Source: Alphaproteobacteria bacterium (GTDB taxonomy: Bacteria; Pseudomonadota; Alphaproteobacteria; Rhizobiales; Devosiaceae). Taken from it: 9,296 nucleotides of DNA. A program made the translations under genes and the position numbers. The notes beneath the pieces were generated by a model. The model searched no databases. It saw only the letters and a list, made by a program, of their open reading frames with translations, and was not told the DNA's origin. Shown piece after piece: positions 1 to 6,819 of this stretch. Location: positions 1 to 9,296 of the forward strand of contig JAADFY010000097.1 in the NCBI GenBank assembly GCA_013152625.1, read 5' to 3'. How positions within the stretch are numbered: the stretch's first letter is position 1; each line of letters starts with the position of its first letter.

Positions 1-351
1 GGCTGCACGTGCCTTTTCAAGCACTTCGGAGTTGGTTTCACCCGCCAGGGTGCGCCGTTCGCTATGGCCAACAATCACATGGGTGGCCCCGGCATCGGCC
101 AGCATTCGGGCACTGATTTCCCCGGTAAATGCCCCCTTTTCGGCGTGATGGCAGTTTTGTCCGCCAATCTTGAAGCGTCCCCCTGCCCGTTCCAGCGCCC
201 CCGTGATCAGCGTGGCTGGCGGGCACACCAGAACTGTCGGCCCCCCCATTGCGGGCCCGCCCAAGGCGTTGGCCAGCAATGCCAGCTCCTCAAGATCGGC
301 CCCCAGGCCATTCATTTTCCAGTTTCCTGCAATCAAATGCGCGTGGGCCAT
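1..351 (-). CDS. tpiA: Triosephosphate isomerase, N-terminal part (cut by window edge)
   Basis: Triosephosphate isomerase interconverts dihydroxyacetone phosphate and glyceraldehyde 3-phosphate in cytosolic glycolysis and gluconeogenesis. The minus strand reads 117 codons from ATG at 351 to the window edge, a little under half of the usual 250 or so residues. The N-terminal AGNWKMNG motif is present, with substrate-binding Asn10 and the catalytic lysine Lys12. The VIVGHSERR motif follows, with the catalytic electrophile His96. GQNCHHAEKGAFTGEIS at about 63-80 is also typical of the family. The catalytic glutamate and the phosphate-binding C-terminal loops lie outside the window. The start is fixed by the family: the AGNWKMN block begins about 7 residues after the initiator methionine. 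The gene diverges from ppiD across a 207-bp region. Identification is from motifs and is firm. Confidence 0.96.
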   Translation of the reverse strand, partial: MAHAHLIAGNWKMNGLGADLEELALLANALGGPAMGGPTVLVCPPATLITGALERAGGRFKIGGQNCHHAEKGAFTGEISARMLADAGATHVIVGHSERRTLAGETNSEVLEKARAA

Positions 352-386
352 TGTTGTCTTTACCTCGTGGGGAAAATGAGTTCTAT

Positions 387-416
387 CAGGGCCCGGCGCC
401 CTGTCGTCCAGGCGCC
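387..416. promoter_or_regulatory. Two mutually exclusive GC-rich hairpins in the tpiA leader
   Basis: GGCGCC occurs at 395-400 and again at 411-416. With the flanking TG/CA pairs they form a bulged stem around the loop TCGTC. An alternative stem pairs CAGGG at 387-391 with CCCTG at 399-403, and the two cannot form together. On the minus strand this would lie 36-65 nt upstream of the tpiA start, so it could be a leader structure. No U-run follows in either direction, so it is not an intrinsic terminator. A function is only possible. Confidence 0.3.
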
Positions 417-446
417 TTGCGATATTTTGCCTCAATTGTCTATTAT
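417..446 (+). promoter_or_regulatory. Candidate sigma-70 promoter for ppiD
   Basis: TTGCGA at 417-422 and TATTAT at 441-446 are separated by 18 bp, matching the -35 consensus at 4 of 6 and the -10 at 5 of 6 positions. It lies in the most AT-rich stretch of the intergenic region. It would put transcription start near 453, just before the tandem repeats, which would then sit in the 5' untranslated leader of ppiD and possibly of the trp genes. This is prediction from consensus only. Confidence 0.4.
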
Positions 447-455
447 TGCGGCAAG

Positions 456-558
456 AAAACCGGGTTTGGCCGGTTACGAATAAACAAGAAAACCGGGCTG
501 GCCGGTCACGAATGAACAAAAACCGGGTTTGCCCGGTCACGAATGAACAGGAACCGGT
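456..558 (+). repeat. Tandem repeat (three units of 30-33 bp) with internal hairpins, abutting the ppiD start
   Basis: Three imperfect copies start at 456, 489 and 519, and a truncated fourth (GAACCGGT) runs into the ppiD ATG at 559. Spacings are 33, 30 and about 31 bp. Each unit has an AAAACCGGG block, a second half that pairs with it, and a tail like TCACGAATGAACA. Unit 1 has AACCGG/CCGGTT with a 6-nt loop; unit 3 has ACCGGG/CCCGGT with a 4-nt loop; unit 2 has ACCGG/CCGGT. The ppiD Shine-Dalgarno (AGGAA, 549-553) lies where unit 3 joins the partial copy, so the repeat array forms the translation initiation region. Confidence 0.8.
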
Positions 559-2481
559 ATGCTTGACAGTTTGCGCGCCTTTGCAACCACCTGGGTGGCA
601 AAAGTATTTCTTGGCCTGCTGATAATCGGCCTGGCTGGTTTCGGCATTTCCAACGTGTTCCTCAATCCCGGGACCGCCACCATAGCCCGTGTGGGTGCCC
701 AGGAAATATCCGCCCTTGATTTCCGTCGCGATTTTCAGGATCAGCTCGCCGTAATCGCTTCACGCACCGGACAGTCCCTGACCACCGAACAAGCCATCGC
801 CCAGGGGGTACCCGGGGGCGTGCTGGCCGGGCTGGCCGCCGAAGCAACCTTAAACGAGCTCGCCGACCGCTACGGGGTGGGAATAGCCGATTCCCGCATC
901 GCCCAGAGCATTCAGGACGACCCCAGTTTTGTCAGTTCCCTTGGCAATTTTGATCGCGGGTTGTTTCGCCAGGTCGTCGTTTCGAGCGGGTTTACCGAAG
1001 AAGATTTTTTGCAGGACCGGGCCAATACCCTGCGCCGCCAGCAGGTGGCCCAGGCTTTGTTTGGCGGCTTGAAGGCACCAAAGGCTGTCGGGCGCCTGAC
1101 CCGTCGCTATCAGGAAGATACCCGCATCATCGATTTTTTCACCGTGGACAACACGTCCATCTCTGAGATTGGCACCCCTAACGACAGCACGCTTGCCACC
1201 TATCTCGATGAAAACGCGTTTTCCTACATGACAGTGGAAAACCGGACCGCTCGGATTATGGTCCTGACCCCGGAAATCGTCGCCCGGACTCTTAGCGCCA
1301 CCGACGAACAGGTGGCCGCTGAATACGAGCGGATTGGCGAGACGCTGATAGTACCCGAAACCCGGACGATTGAATTGCTGTCCCTGCCCGCCGATCTGGC
1401 CGACCGGTTTTCGCTGGTGGTAAGCACCGGCGCCCGGCTTGAAGCCCTGGCGGCGGATCTCGGGATTACCGGCAATTATTCCGACCTTGGCGCAGTGACA
1501 AGGCCCGAAATCGCCGATCAGACGCTGGCGGAAGCGGCGTTTTCAGCCTCGGAAGGGGAAATCACCATCATCGAAGTGGCCGTTGGCCAAATGGCGGTGC
1601 AGGTCAGCGCGATCAACCCCGGCGGCAGCCAGACCCTTGAGCAGGCAAGCGAATTAATTCGACAGCGCCTGACCCTGGCCGAAGCCCGTTCCGAAGTGGT
1701 CGATCTTTTGGATCAGGTCGAGGAACTGCGCGCCGGTGCCACCAAGGTCGATGTCATTGCCCGCCGCTTTTCATTGCCCATGACCGAGGTCGTGATCGAT
1801 ACCACCGGGCGGGCCATCGAGCAGGTGACAGATCTGCCCGAGGCCGCCTACCTGCGCACCCTGCAGGCCATTTTCACCTCCAGTGTCGACGGCCTGACCC
1901 CATCGGTGCCCATCAGCGCCACCACCACGGTATGGTTTGATGTGCTGTCCATTGAGCCCGCACGCCCCCAGACCCTTGATGAAGCCCGCCAGGCACTGAC
2001 CACCGCCTGGATTGCCGAGCAGGCCGATATTGCCAAGAAAGCCCGGGCGGACGAACTCTTAGCCCTCATAGGTGACGGGATGACCCTGGCCGATGCCGCC
2101 GAACGTATCGATCGTGTGGCACAGGCATCCACCCCCTTTACCCGCCGGGGCAGCGCATTGATACCGGCGGCGGTGGCGGCGGCGGCATTTGACGGTTCTG
2201 AAGGATATTCCGGTTCGGCAGCAACCCCTGAGGGTGATTATGTCGTGTTCAAGGTCGCTCAGGTCATCCCCGCACCGGCAGGTGAAAACGAAGAGGGTTT
2301 TGACAACGCGGTGGATGCGGCACTTTTGCAAACGGTGTACGCCCAGTTTATCGTCGCCAATCAGGCCGATATGGGCTATCGCACCAACAATCAGGCCATC
2401 CAGCAAATGCTGTCCACGCTCACCGCATTTGGCGGTGGTGGCGTCCCCCCCCATATCGACCAGCCCGGCGATCATCCGTAA
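559..2481 (+). CDS. ppiD: PpiD-like periplasmic folding chaperone / peptidyl-prolyl isomerase (SurA N-terminal domain)
   Basis: This is a 640-residue membrane-anchored chaperone of the PpiD/SurA family, close to the 623 residues of E. coli PpiD. PpiD is held in the inner membrane by one N-terminal helix and meets newly secreted proteins leaving the Sec translocon. The sequence shows a short cytoplasmic N-terminus, one hydrophobic helix at about 13-34, and a SurA_N-like helical domain at about 35-180 that includes GNFDRGLFRQVV (129-140) and a glutamine/arginine-rich helix near 158-165. A weak parvulin-like region follows at about 230-355, recognisable by DLGAVTRPEIADQTLAEAAFSASEGEI near 309-335. 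The typical parvulin active-site pattern is not obvious, so chaperone activity is likelier than isomerase activity. The start at 559 has AGGAA 5 nt upstream and places the helix correctly. A location next to tpiA and upstream of trp genes is usual in alphaproteobacteria. Confidence 0.88.
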   Translation: MLDSLRAFATTWVAKVFLGLLIIGLAGFGISNVFLNPGTATIARVGAQEISALDFRRDFQDQLAVIASRTGQSLTTEQAIAQGVPGGVLAGLAAEATLNELADRYGVGIADSRIAQSIQDDPSFVSSLGNFDRGLFRQVVVSSGFTEEDFLQDRANTLRRQQVAQALFGGLKAPKAVGRLTRRYQEDTRIIDFFTVDNTSISEIGTPNDSTLATYLDENAFSYMTVENRTARIMVLTPEIVARTLSATDEQVAAEYERIGETLIVPETRTIELLSLPADLADRFSLVVSTGARLEALAADLGITGNYSDLGAVTRPEIADQTLAEAAFSASEGEITIIEVAVGQMAVQVSAINPGGSQTLEQASELIRQRLTLAEARSEVVDLLDQVEELRAGATKVDVIARRFSLPMTEVVIDTTGRAIEQVTDLPEAAYLRTLQAIFTSSVDGLTPSVPISATTTVWFDVLSIEPARPQTLDEARQALTTAWIAEQADIAKKARADELLALIGDGMTLADAAERIDRVAQASTPFTRRGSALIPAAVAAAAFDGSEGYSGSAATPEGDYVVFKVAQVIPAPAGENEEGFDNAVDAALLQTVYAQFIVANQADMGYRTNNQAIQQMLSTLTAFGGGGVPPHIDQPGDHP

Positions 2482-2510
2482 CGCGATGACCAGAATGCAC
2501 AAATCGACAC

Positions 2511-2537
2511 CACGAACCGGCAGAACCCGGGTTCGTG
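2511..2537 (+). promoter_or_regulatory. Hairpin between ppiD and trpE
   Basis: CACGAACC at 2511-2518 pairs perfectly with GGTTCGTG at 2530-2537 (8-bp stem, 11-nt loop). An overlapping 12-bp perfect palindrome, GAACCCGGGTTC, occupies 2523-2534, so two alternative folds exist. The structure ends 10 nt before the trpE ATG and covers where a Shine-Dalgarno would lie; no clear one is visible. No T-run follows, so it is not a simple terminator. It may modulate trpE translation or be a processing site; this is inference. Confidence 0.45.
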
Positions 2538-2547
2538 AGTTGACCCG

Positions 2548-4078
2548 ATGACCGGACCCGGCGGGTCGGGATCAGGCGGGTCGGGATCAGGCCTGTCCAG
2601 CGCTGCTTACGAGGCCGGTGTGGCCCAATTGGCCTGGCGGCGCATTGTTGCCGACCTTGAAACCCCGGTTGGCACGCTTTTAAAGCTGGCGGATGGTCGC
2701 AGCCACGCCTTTTTGCTTGAATCGGTGACCGACGGCGCCACCCGGGGCCGGTATTCCATGATCGGTGTCGAGCCCGATCTGATGTTTCGGGTTGTTGACG
2801 GTGTCGCCCAGATCAATCGCGCACCGAAAACGGATCCCGACCGGTTTGATCCCGTGGACGCCGCTCCGCTGGAGGCCCTGCGCCACCTGCTTTCGGAATC
2901 CCGGCTGGAACTCCCCCCGGGGGTGCCGCCCATGTCGGCGGGAATTTTCGGATATTTAGGCTACGAAATGGTCCGGCAGATGGAACATCTGCCCAACCCC
3001 AACCCGGACGTGATCGGGCTGCCTGAGGCCCTGCTGATGCGCCCGTCGCTTCTGGCCATATTCGATACCCTTAAAGACGAACTTTATCTCGCCACCCCTG
3101 TGCGTCCCAAATCCGGCGTCAGCGCCCCCCAGGCGTTCGAGGCCGCCCGATCGCGCATCGACGACGCCCTGGCCCGGCTCAGCCGGCCCAACCCCCCCGC
3201 ACCCGCGCTCGCCGATGTGGGCTCGATCACCGTGCGTTCAAACACCACCCGCGCCGAATATATGGCCATGGTCGAACGGGCCCGGGAGTATATCGGGGCG
3301 GGGGACATATTTCAGGTGGTGCTTTCGCAAAGATTTGAGGCCGATTTCGATTTGCCGGCCACAGCGTTTTACCGGGCTCTCAGGCGAACCAACCCCTCCC
3401 CGTACATGTATTATTTGCAGTACGGGAATTTTGCCATTGCCGGTTCAAGCCCGGAAATTCTGGTTCGCGTCGCCAATGGCGAGATAACCGTTCGCCCCAT
3501 CGCCGGCACCCGTAAACGCGGCAGCACCCCACGCGGGGACAAACAAATGGCCGATGAGCTGCTCTCGGATCCCAAGGAACTGGCCGAACATCTCATTGCT
3601 CGATCTGGGGCGCAATGATGTGGGGCGGGTGGCCGAGATCGGGTCGGTAAAGGTCACCGACAGCTTTTTCCTCGAATATTATTCCCACGTCATGCATATC
3701 GTTTCCAATGTGGTGGGAACGCTGGATGAAAAATACGATCTGATCGATGCCCTGGCCGCCGGGTTTCCCGCCGGCACCGTTTCGGGTGCCCCCAAGGTGC
3801 GGGCCATGGAAATCATCGACGAACTGGAAAAAGAGCGGCGCGGGGTTTATGCCGGCTGTGTGGGCTATTTCGGCGCCGACGGCTGGATGGACACCTGCAT
3901 CGTGTTGCGCACTGCCCTGATAAAGAACGGCAAGGTTCTCGTGCAGGCCGGGGCCGGGATCGTTGCCGACAGCGATCCGGCCATGGAGCAGGCCGAATGC
4001 GAAAACAAGGCGCGCGCCCTTTTCAGCGCTGCCGAAGAAGCGCTACGCTATTCCGGTGAGGCCGGGGTCGGCCAGTAA
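2548..4078 (+). pseudogene. trpE: Anthranilate synthase component I, split by a frameshift
   Basis: TrpE makes anthranilate from chorismate using ammonia from TrpG and is the feedback-inhibited first enzyme of tryptophan synthesis. The first frame runs 2548-3618 (356 codons, ending IARSGAQ) and the second continues to 4078. Together they give about 509 residues, normal for the family. The N-terminal half has the LLES motif (56-59), part of the tryptophan-binding site, then FQVVLSQRF, PSPYMYYL and PIAGTRKRG (317-325). The second half has LLDLGRNDVGRV, FPAGTVSGAPKVRAMEII and QAGAGIVADSDP, all hallmarks of chorismate-binding enzymes. The break is at 3592-3596: CAT CTC is followed by A and then TTG CTC GAT CTG in the next frame. 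Relatives read EHLMLLDLGRND here, so a 2-nt loss from an ATG TTG sequence fits. Both halves look under selection, so this may be a sequencing or assembly error or a recent mutation. The first 20 residues are Gly/Ser-rich. Confidence 0.93.
2560..2589 (+). repeat. 15-bp tandem duplication coding a Gly-Ser linker at the TrpE N-terminus
   Basis: The unit GGCGGGTCGGGATCA occurs twice in a row (2560-2574 and 2575-2589), followed by a degenerate third start (GGCCTG). It encodes GGSGS-GGSGS before conserved TrpE sequence begins near YEAGVAQLAW. The unit length is a multiple of three, so copy-number change would keep the frame. The stretch would be flexible and disordered. Confidence 0.85.
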
Positions 4079-4108
4079 ACCCGATCAGGGGATATCGGAA
4101 ACAAACCC

Positions 4109-4702
4109 ATGCGACTGCTGTTCATCGATAACTACGACAGTTTTACCTATAATCTGGTCCATTATCTGGGCGAACTGGGGGCCACCCCCACGGTTTTCCG
4201 CAATGACGCGATCACCCTTGATGAAGTGGCGTCCATGGCCCCGCAGGCCATTGTCCTGTCCCCCGGGCCGTGCACCCCTGACCAGGCGGGCATCTGCATG
4301 GATCTGGTGAACCGGTTTGGCGCATCAATTCCCATGCTCGGGGTGTGCCTTGGCCATCAGTCCATTGGCCAGGCCCTGGGCGCCAAAGTGGTGCGGGCAC
4401 CGAACCTGATGCATGGAAAAACCAGCCCCATCGATCATACAGGGAACGGCATTTTTGCCGGGCTGGCCGCGCGATTTATAGCAACGCGCTATCATTCGCT
4501 GATACTGGAAGAAGCCAGCCTGCCCCCCCAGTTTGAAATCACCGCCCGTGCCGACGGGTTGATCATGGCCATGCGGCATGTAACCCGGCCCCTGCACTCG
4601 GTGCAGTTTCACCCCGAAAGCATTGCCTCGGAACACGGTCATGCTCTGTTGAAGAATTTTCTTGAACTGGCCCGCGAGCACAATCTTGGCCGGGCGGCAT
4701 AG
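4109..4702 (+). CDS. trpG: Anthranilate synthase component II, glutamine amidotransferase
   Basis: TrpG hydrolyses glutamine and passes ammonia to TrpE within the anthranilate synthase complex. The 197-residue protein is a class I glutamine amidotransferase of normal length. It starts with LLFIDNYDSFTYNLVHYL and carries the oxyanion loop segment SPGPCTPDQAG (51-61). The nucleophile elbow GVCLGHQSIG holds Cys80, and SVQFHPESI holds His168 and Glu170, completing the catalytic triad. The same subunit can serve PabB in folate synthesis in some bacteria, but the place between trpE and trpD favours tryptophan synthesis. It begins 30 nt after trpE, with a modest CGGAA 8 nt before the ATG. Its TAG stop is made of the TA target site of the downstream element plus that element's first G; without the insertion the stop would be TAA. 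Confidence 0.97.
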   Translation: MRLLFIDNYDSFTYNLVHYLGELGATPTVFRNDAITLDEVASMAPQAIVLSPGPCTPDQAGICMDLVNRFGASIPMLGVCLGHQSIGQALGAKVVRAPNLMHGKTSPIDHTGNGIFAGLAARFIATRYHSLILEEASLPPQFEITARADGLIMAMRHVTRPLHSVQFHPESIASEHGHALLKNFLELAREHNLGRAA

Positions 4703-4721
4703 GGTCCGGACCCATAAACGG
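4702..4721 (+). repeat. Left terminal inverted repeat of the element
   Basis: This 20-bp end opens with GGGTCCGGACCC, itself a perfect 12-bp palindrome, followed by ATAAACGG. Its first G serves as the last base of the trpG stop codon. Confidence 0.85.
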
Positions 4722-4944
4722 AGATGAAATGGTATGAGCCAATTTGTTCACATAACAGGCGCAAGAGCGATGGAAACCAGATGGTTTTCAAGGTCTTGGT
4801 ACGCATTAGGTGGGCAAATTGGCCATAACCCCCTGGTCGCTCAATTGGCTGCAATCTGCTGTGTCGAAGGCCTCAACCGGGATATAGACCCGCTTTTTGC
4901 CCTTCTTCGTGCATATTTTTGCCAATTGAAGCGCCATATCGCCC

Positions 4945-4964
4945 CCGTTTATGGGTCTGGACCC
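4945..4964 (-). repeat. Right terminal inverted repeat of the element
   Basis: This end is the reverse complement of the left end with one mismatch, which turns the palindrome into GGGTCTGGACCC. Its TGGA is the best purine-rich stretch upstream of the trpD ATG (GGA at 4959-4961, 9 nt away), so the element may now supply a weak ribosome binding site. Confidence 0.85.
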
Positions 4965-4970
4965 TAAAAC

Positions 4971-5996
4971 ATGGACATCAAACCTGTTTTGGCAAAACTG
5001 GCCGGCCGCCACGATCTGACCGACACCGAAATGCGCACCGCCATGGGCATAATCATGTCCGGCGAGGCAACGCCGGCCCAGATCGGCGCCTTTCTGATGG
5101 GGCTGCGCGCCAAAGGCGAAACCGTGGCCGAGATTGCCGCCGCCGTAGCCGTTTTGCGCCAAAAGATGGTGCCCGTAAAAGCGCCGGCCCACGCCATGGA
5201 TATTGTCGGCACCGGGGGGGACGGGTCGGGCACCTTCAATATTTCGACCACCACGGCGCTGGTGGTGGCCAGCCTTGGCCAGCCGGTGGCCAAACACGGC
5301 AACCGTGCCTTGTCGTCCAGATCGGGGGCCGCCGAAGCGCTTGTGCAACTGGGGGTAAATATCGAATTGCCGCCAGCGGCCATTTCCCGCTGCATCCAGG
5401 AGACCGGCATTGGCTTCATGTTTGCCCCCGCCCACCATCCTGCCATGGCGCATGTGGGGCCGGCCCGCAAGGAAATGGGCGTGCGCACCATGTTTAATCT
5501 GCTCGGACCCCAGTCGAACCCGGCGGGGGTAAAAAAGTACCTGCTCGGGGTTTTTTCCGCCGATTGGGTAGAGCCGGTGGCCCGTGCCCTGTTAGCCAAT
5601 GGCGCCACCCATGCCCTGGTGGTCCACGGATCGGACGGCATGGACGAGATCACCACCACCGGCCCGACAATGTGCGCCGCCATCGCAAAAGGGGCAATCC
5701 GCACCTTTGAAATCAACCCCGCCGATGCCGGCCTGCCCGTGGCCGATGGCGCCGGCCTGAAAGGCGGCGATCCGGCCCATAATGCAAAAGCGCTGCGCGA
5801 GGTTCTGGCCGGCGCGAAAAACCCATACCGGGATATTGTGGTGCTGAACGCAGCAGCAGCTCTGCTGGTTTGTGCCTCTGCCGATAATCTTCTCGAAGGG
5901 GCAATAATGGCCGCCGAAGCCCTTGATAGCGGCAAGGCGGCGGCGACCCTTGACCAACTGATAAATATCTCAAATTCCGAAGGCGCCAATGGCTGA
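4971..5996 (+). CDS. trpD: Anthranilate phosphoribosyltransferase
   Basis: TrpD transfers phosphoribose from PRPP to anthranilate, the second step of the tryptophan branch. The 341-residue protein matches the stand-alone family length and is not fused to TrpG. An N-terminal helical domain (about 1-70) is followed by the PRPP-binding loop GTGGDGSGTFNIST (80-93), then KHGNRALSSRSGAAEAL (108-124), which holds the conserved Lys-His-Gly-Asn-Arg segment. GVRTMFNLLGPQSNPAG and DGMDEITTTGPT, which contributes the metal-binding acidic pair, follow in the expected order. The start at 4971 is set by the MDIKPVLAKL opening. Its Shine-Dalgarno is weak and lies in the end of the upstream mobile element. 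The gene overlaps trpC by 8 bp. Before the insertion it would have been tightly coupled to trpG. Confidence 0.97.
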   Translation: MDIKPVLAKLAGRHDLTDTEMRTAMGIIMSGEATPAQIGAFLMGLRAKGETVAEIAAAVAVLRQKMVPVKAPAHAMDIVGTGGDGSGTFNISTTTALVVASLGQPVAKHGNRALSSRSGAAEALVQLGVNIELPPAAISRCIQETGIGFMFAPAHHPAMAHVGPARKEMGVRTMFNLLGPQSNPAGVKKYLLGVFSADWVEPVARALLANGATHALVVHGSDGMDEITTTGPTMCAAIAKGAIRTFEINPADAGLPVADGAGLKGGDPAHNAKALREVLAGAKNPYRDIVVLNAAAALLVCASADNLLEGAIMAAEALDSGKAAATLDQLINISNSEGANG

Positions 5997-6819
5997 TATT
6001 TTGCAAAAAATCGAGGCCTACAAGCGCGAGGAAATCGCGGCGGCAAAATCCGCCGTGCCGCTTGAGGAAATTGTCGCCAGAGCGAAAGACGCGTCGCCCC
6101 CCCGGGGATTTTTGACAGCCCTTGATGGGCGGATCGCAAGCGGCGGCACCGCCCTGATCGCCGAGGTGAAAAAAGCAAGCCCTTCCAAGGGGTTGATCCG
6201 CGAGAATTTTAACCCCGGCGAAATTGCCCTTGCCTATGAGGCCGGCGGCGCCACCTGTTTGTCGGTGCTCACCGACGGGCCGTCCTTTCAGGGCTCGCCC
6301 CGGTTTTTGCGCGAAGCGCGCGCCGCAACCACCCTGCCGGTTCTGCGCAAGGATTTCATGTTTGACACCTACCAGGTGGCCGAGGCCAGAGCCATGGGGG
6401 CCGATTGCATACTGGTGATCATGGCCGCCCTTGATGTCGCGGTGGCGGGGCAACTGTTGTCCGCCGCCGACGACTGGGGCATGGATGCCCTCGTTGAAGT
6501 GCATGATCAAAGCGAACTCGATCTGGCGCTGGCCCTTGATGTGCCCTTGATCGGGATCAACAACCGGTCGCTGAAAACCTTTCATACACGGCTTGAAGTG
6601 ACCGAAGAACTGGCGGCAAAAACACCCCCCGACCGGTTACTGGTCTCCGAAAGCGGCATCAGCACCGCTGACGATATAACCCGGTTGAACAAATCCAGCG
6701 GCGTTCGCGCCTTTCTGGTTGGAGAAAGCTTAATGCGCAAAACCGATGTCAAAGCGGCAACCCTGGCCCTGCTGGCGGGCACCCCGACCCGAACAGGCGC
6801 ACCAGCCAATGCCGGATAG
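5989..6819 (+). CDS. trpC: Indole-3-glycerol phosphate synthase
   Basis: TrpC decarboxylates and cyclises 1-(o-carboxyphenylamino)-1-deoxyribulose 5-phosphate to indole-3-glycerol phosphate. At 276 residues it is a single-domain (beta/alpha)8 barrel, not fused to TrpF. Visible active-site elements are EVKKASPSKG with Glu59 and Lys61, LRKDFMFD with the catalytic Lys121, LVEVHD with Glu170, INNRSL with Asn191, and VSESGI with Glu221 and Ser222. These match the positions known in characterised enzymes of the family. The ATG lies inside the last codons of trpD (8-bp overlap) and the stop lies inside the first codons of moaC (11-bp overlap), which implies translational coupling on both sides. No trpF is visible, so phosphoribosylanthranilate isomerase must be encoded elsewhere. 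Confidence 0.97.
   Translation: MADILQKIEAYKREEIAAAKSAVPLEEIVARAKDASPPRGFLTALDGRIASGGTALIAEVKKASPSKGLIRENFNPGEIALAYEAGGATCLSVLTDGPSFQGSPRFLREARAATTLPVLRKDFMFDTYQVAEARAMGADCILVIMAALDVAVAGQLLSAADDWGMDALVEVHDQSELDLALALDVPLIGINNRSLKTFHTRLEVTEELAAKTPPDRLLVSESGISTADDITRLNKSSGVRAFLVGESLMRKTDVKAATLALLAGTPTRTGAPANAG

Larger units (their letters stand above)
352..558. other. Divergent tpiA/ppiD intergenic region
   Basis: This 207-bp region separates the divergent tpiA and ppiD genes, so it should hold promoters for both. It contains GC-rich hairpin potential at 387-416, a sigma-70-like promoter candidate pointing to ppiD, and a tandem repeat at 456-558. I see no convincing small gene. Reading frames that cross it on the plus strand start inside antisense tpiA and resemble no family I know. 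I could not pick out a tpiA promoter with confidence. Confidence 0.6.
4702..4964. mobile_element. MITE-like element inserted in the trpG stop codon
   Basis: A 263-bp segment is bounded by 20-bp terminal inverted repeats, GGGTCCGGACCCATAAACGG at 4702-4721 and its complement at 4945-4964, matching at 19 of 20 positions. Looser complementarity continues, 7 of the next 11 positions. It is flanked by TA at 4700-4701 and 4965-4966, read as a target-site duplication. Excision with one TA would give GCA TAA AAC ATG, that is trpG stop, 3 nt, trpD start. It has no transposase-length frame, so it would be non-autonomous. A TA target suits IS630/Tc1-mariner-type or some IS5-group (IS427-like) transposases; I cannot assign it. 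It lies in the only large gap of the trpG-moeA block and differs from its neighbours by AT-richer, less codon-like sequence. As RNA the ends could pair into a long-range hairpin between trpG and trpD. Confidence 0.8.

Noticed and set aside
64..515. Plus-strand frames of 69-139 codons at the left edge
   Set aside because: They overlap tpiA in antisense, show no recognisable motifs and run into the tandem repeat.
3589..3618. Programmed ribosomal frameshift in trpE
   Set aside because: There is no slippery heptamer, no slow stop codon at the shift site and no adjacent stimulatory structure that I could see. TrpE is not known to use recoding.
4734..4967. A 77-codon plus-strand frame and a 43-codon minus-strand frame inside the inserted element
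   Set aside because: They resemble no transposase or other family I know. The plus-strand frame ends using the flanking TA duplication and reads through the right inverted repeat, so chance openness in a non-autonomous element is the better reading.
4806..6178. Long minus-strand frames (215 and 404 codons) opposite trpD and the start of trpC
   Set aside because: They run antisense to trpD and trpC, which have full family motifs. Their predicted proteins are Arg/Ala/Ser or Gly/His rich and low in complexity, as expected for antisense frames in GC-rich DNA.
5713..6585. A 290-codon minus-strand frame opposite trpD/trpC
   Set aside because: It is antisense to well-conserved enzyme genes and its composition, rich in Gly, His and Arg, is that of a shadow frame.
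6746..6808. Upstream ATG giving a 182-residue MoaC
   Set aside because: The extra 21 residues lie entirely within trpC in another frame and do not match the MoaC family. ATG at 6809 gives the normal 161 residues.
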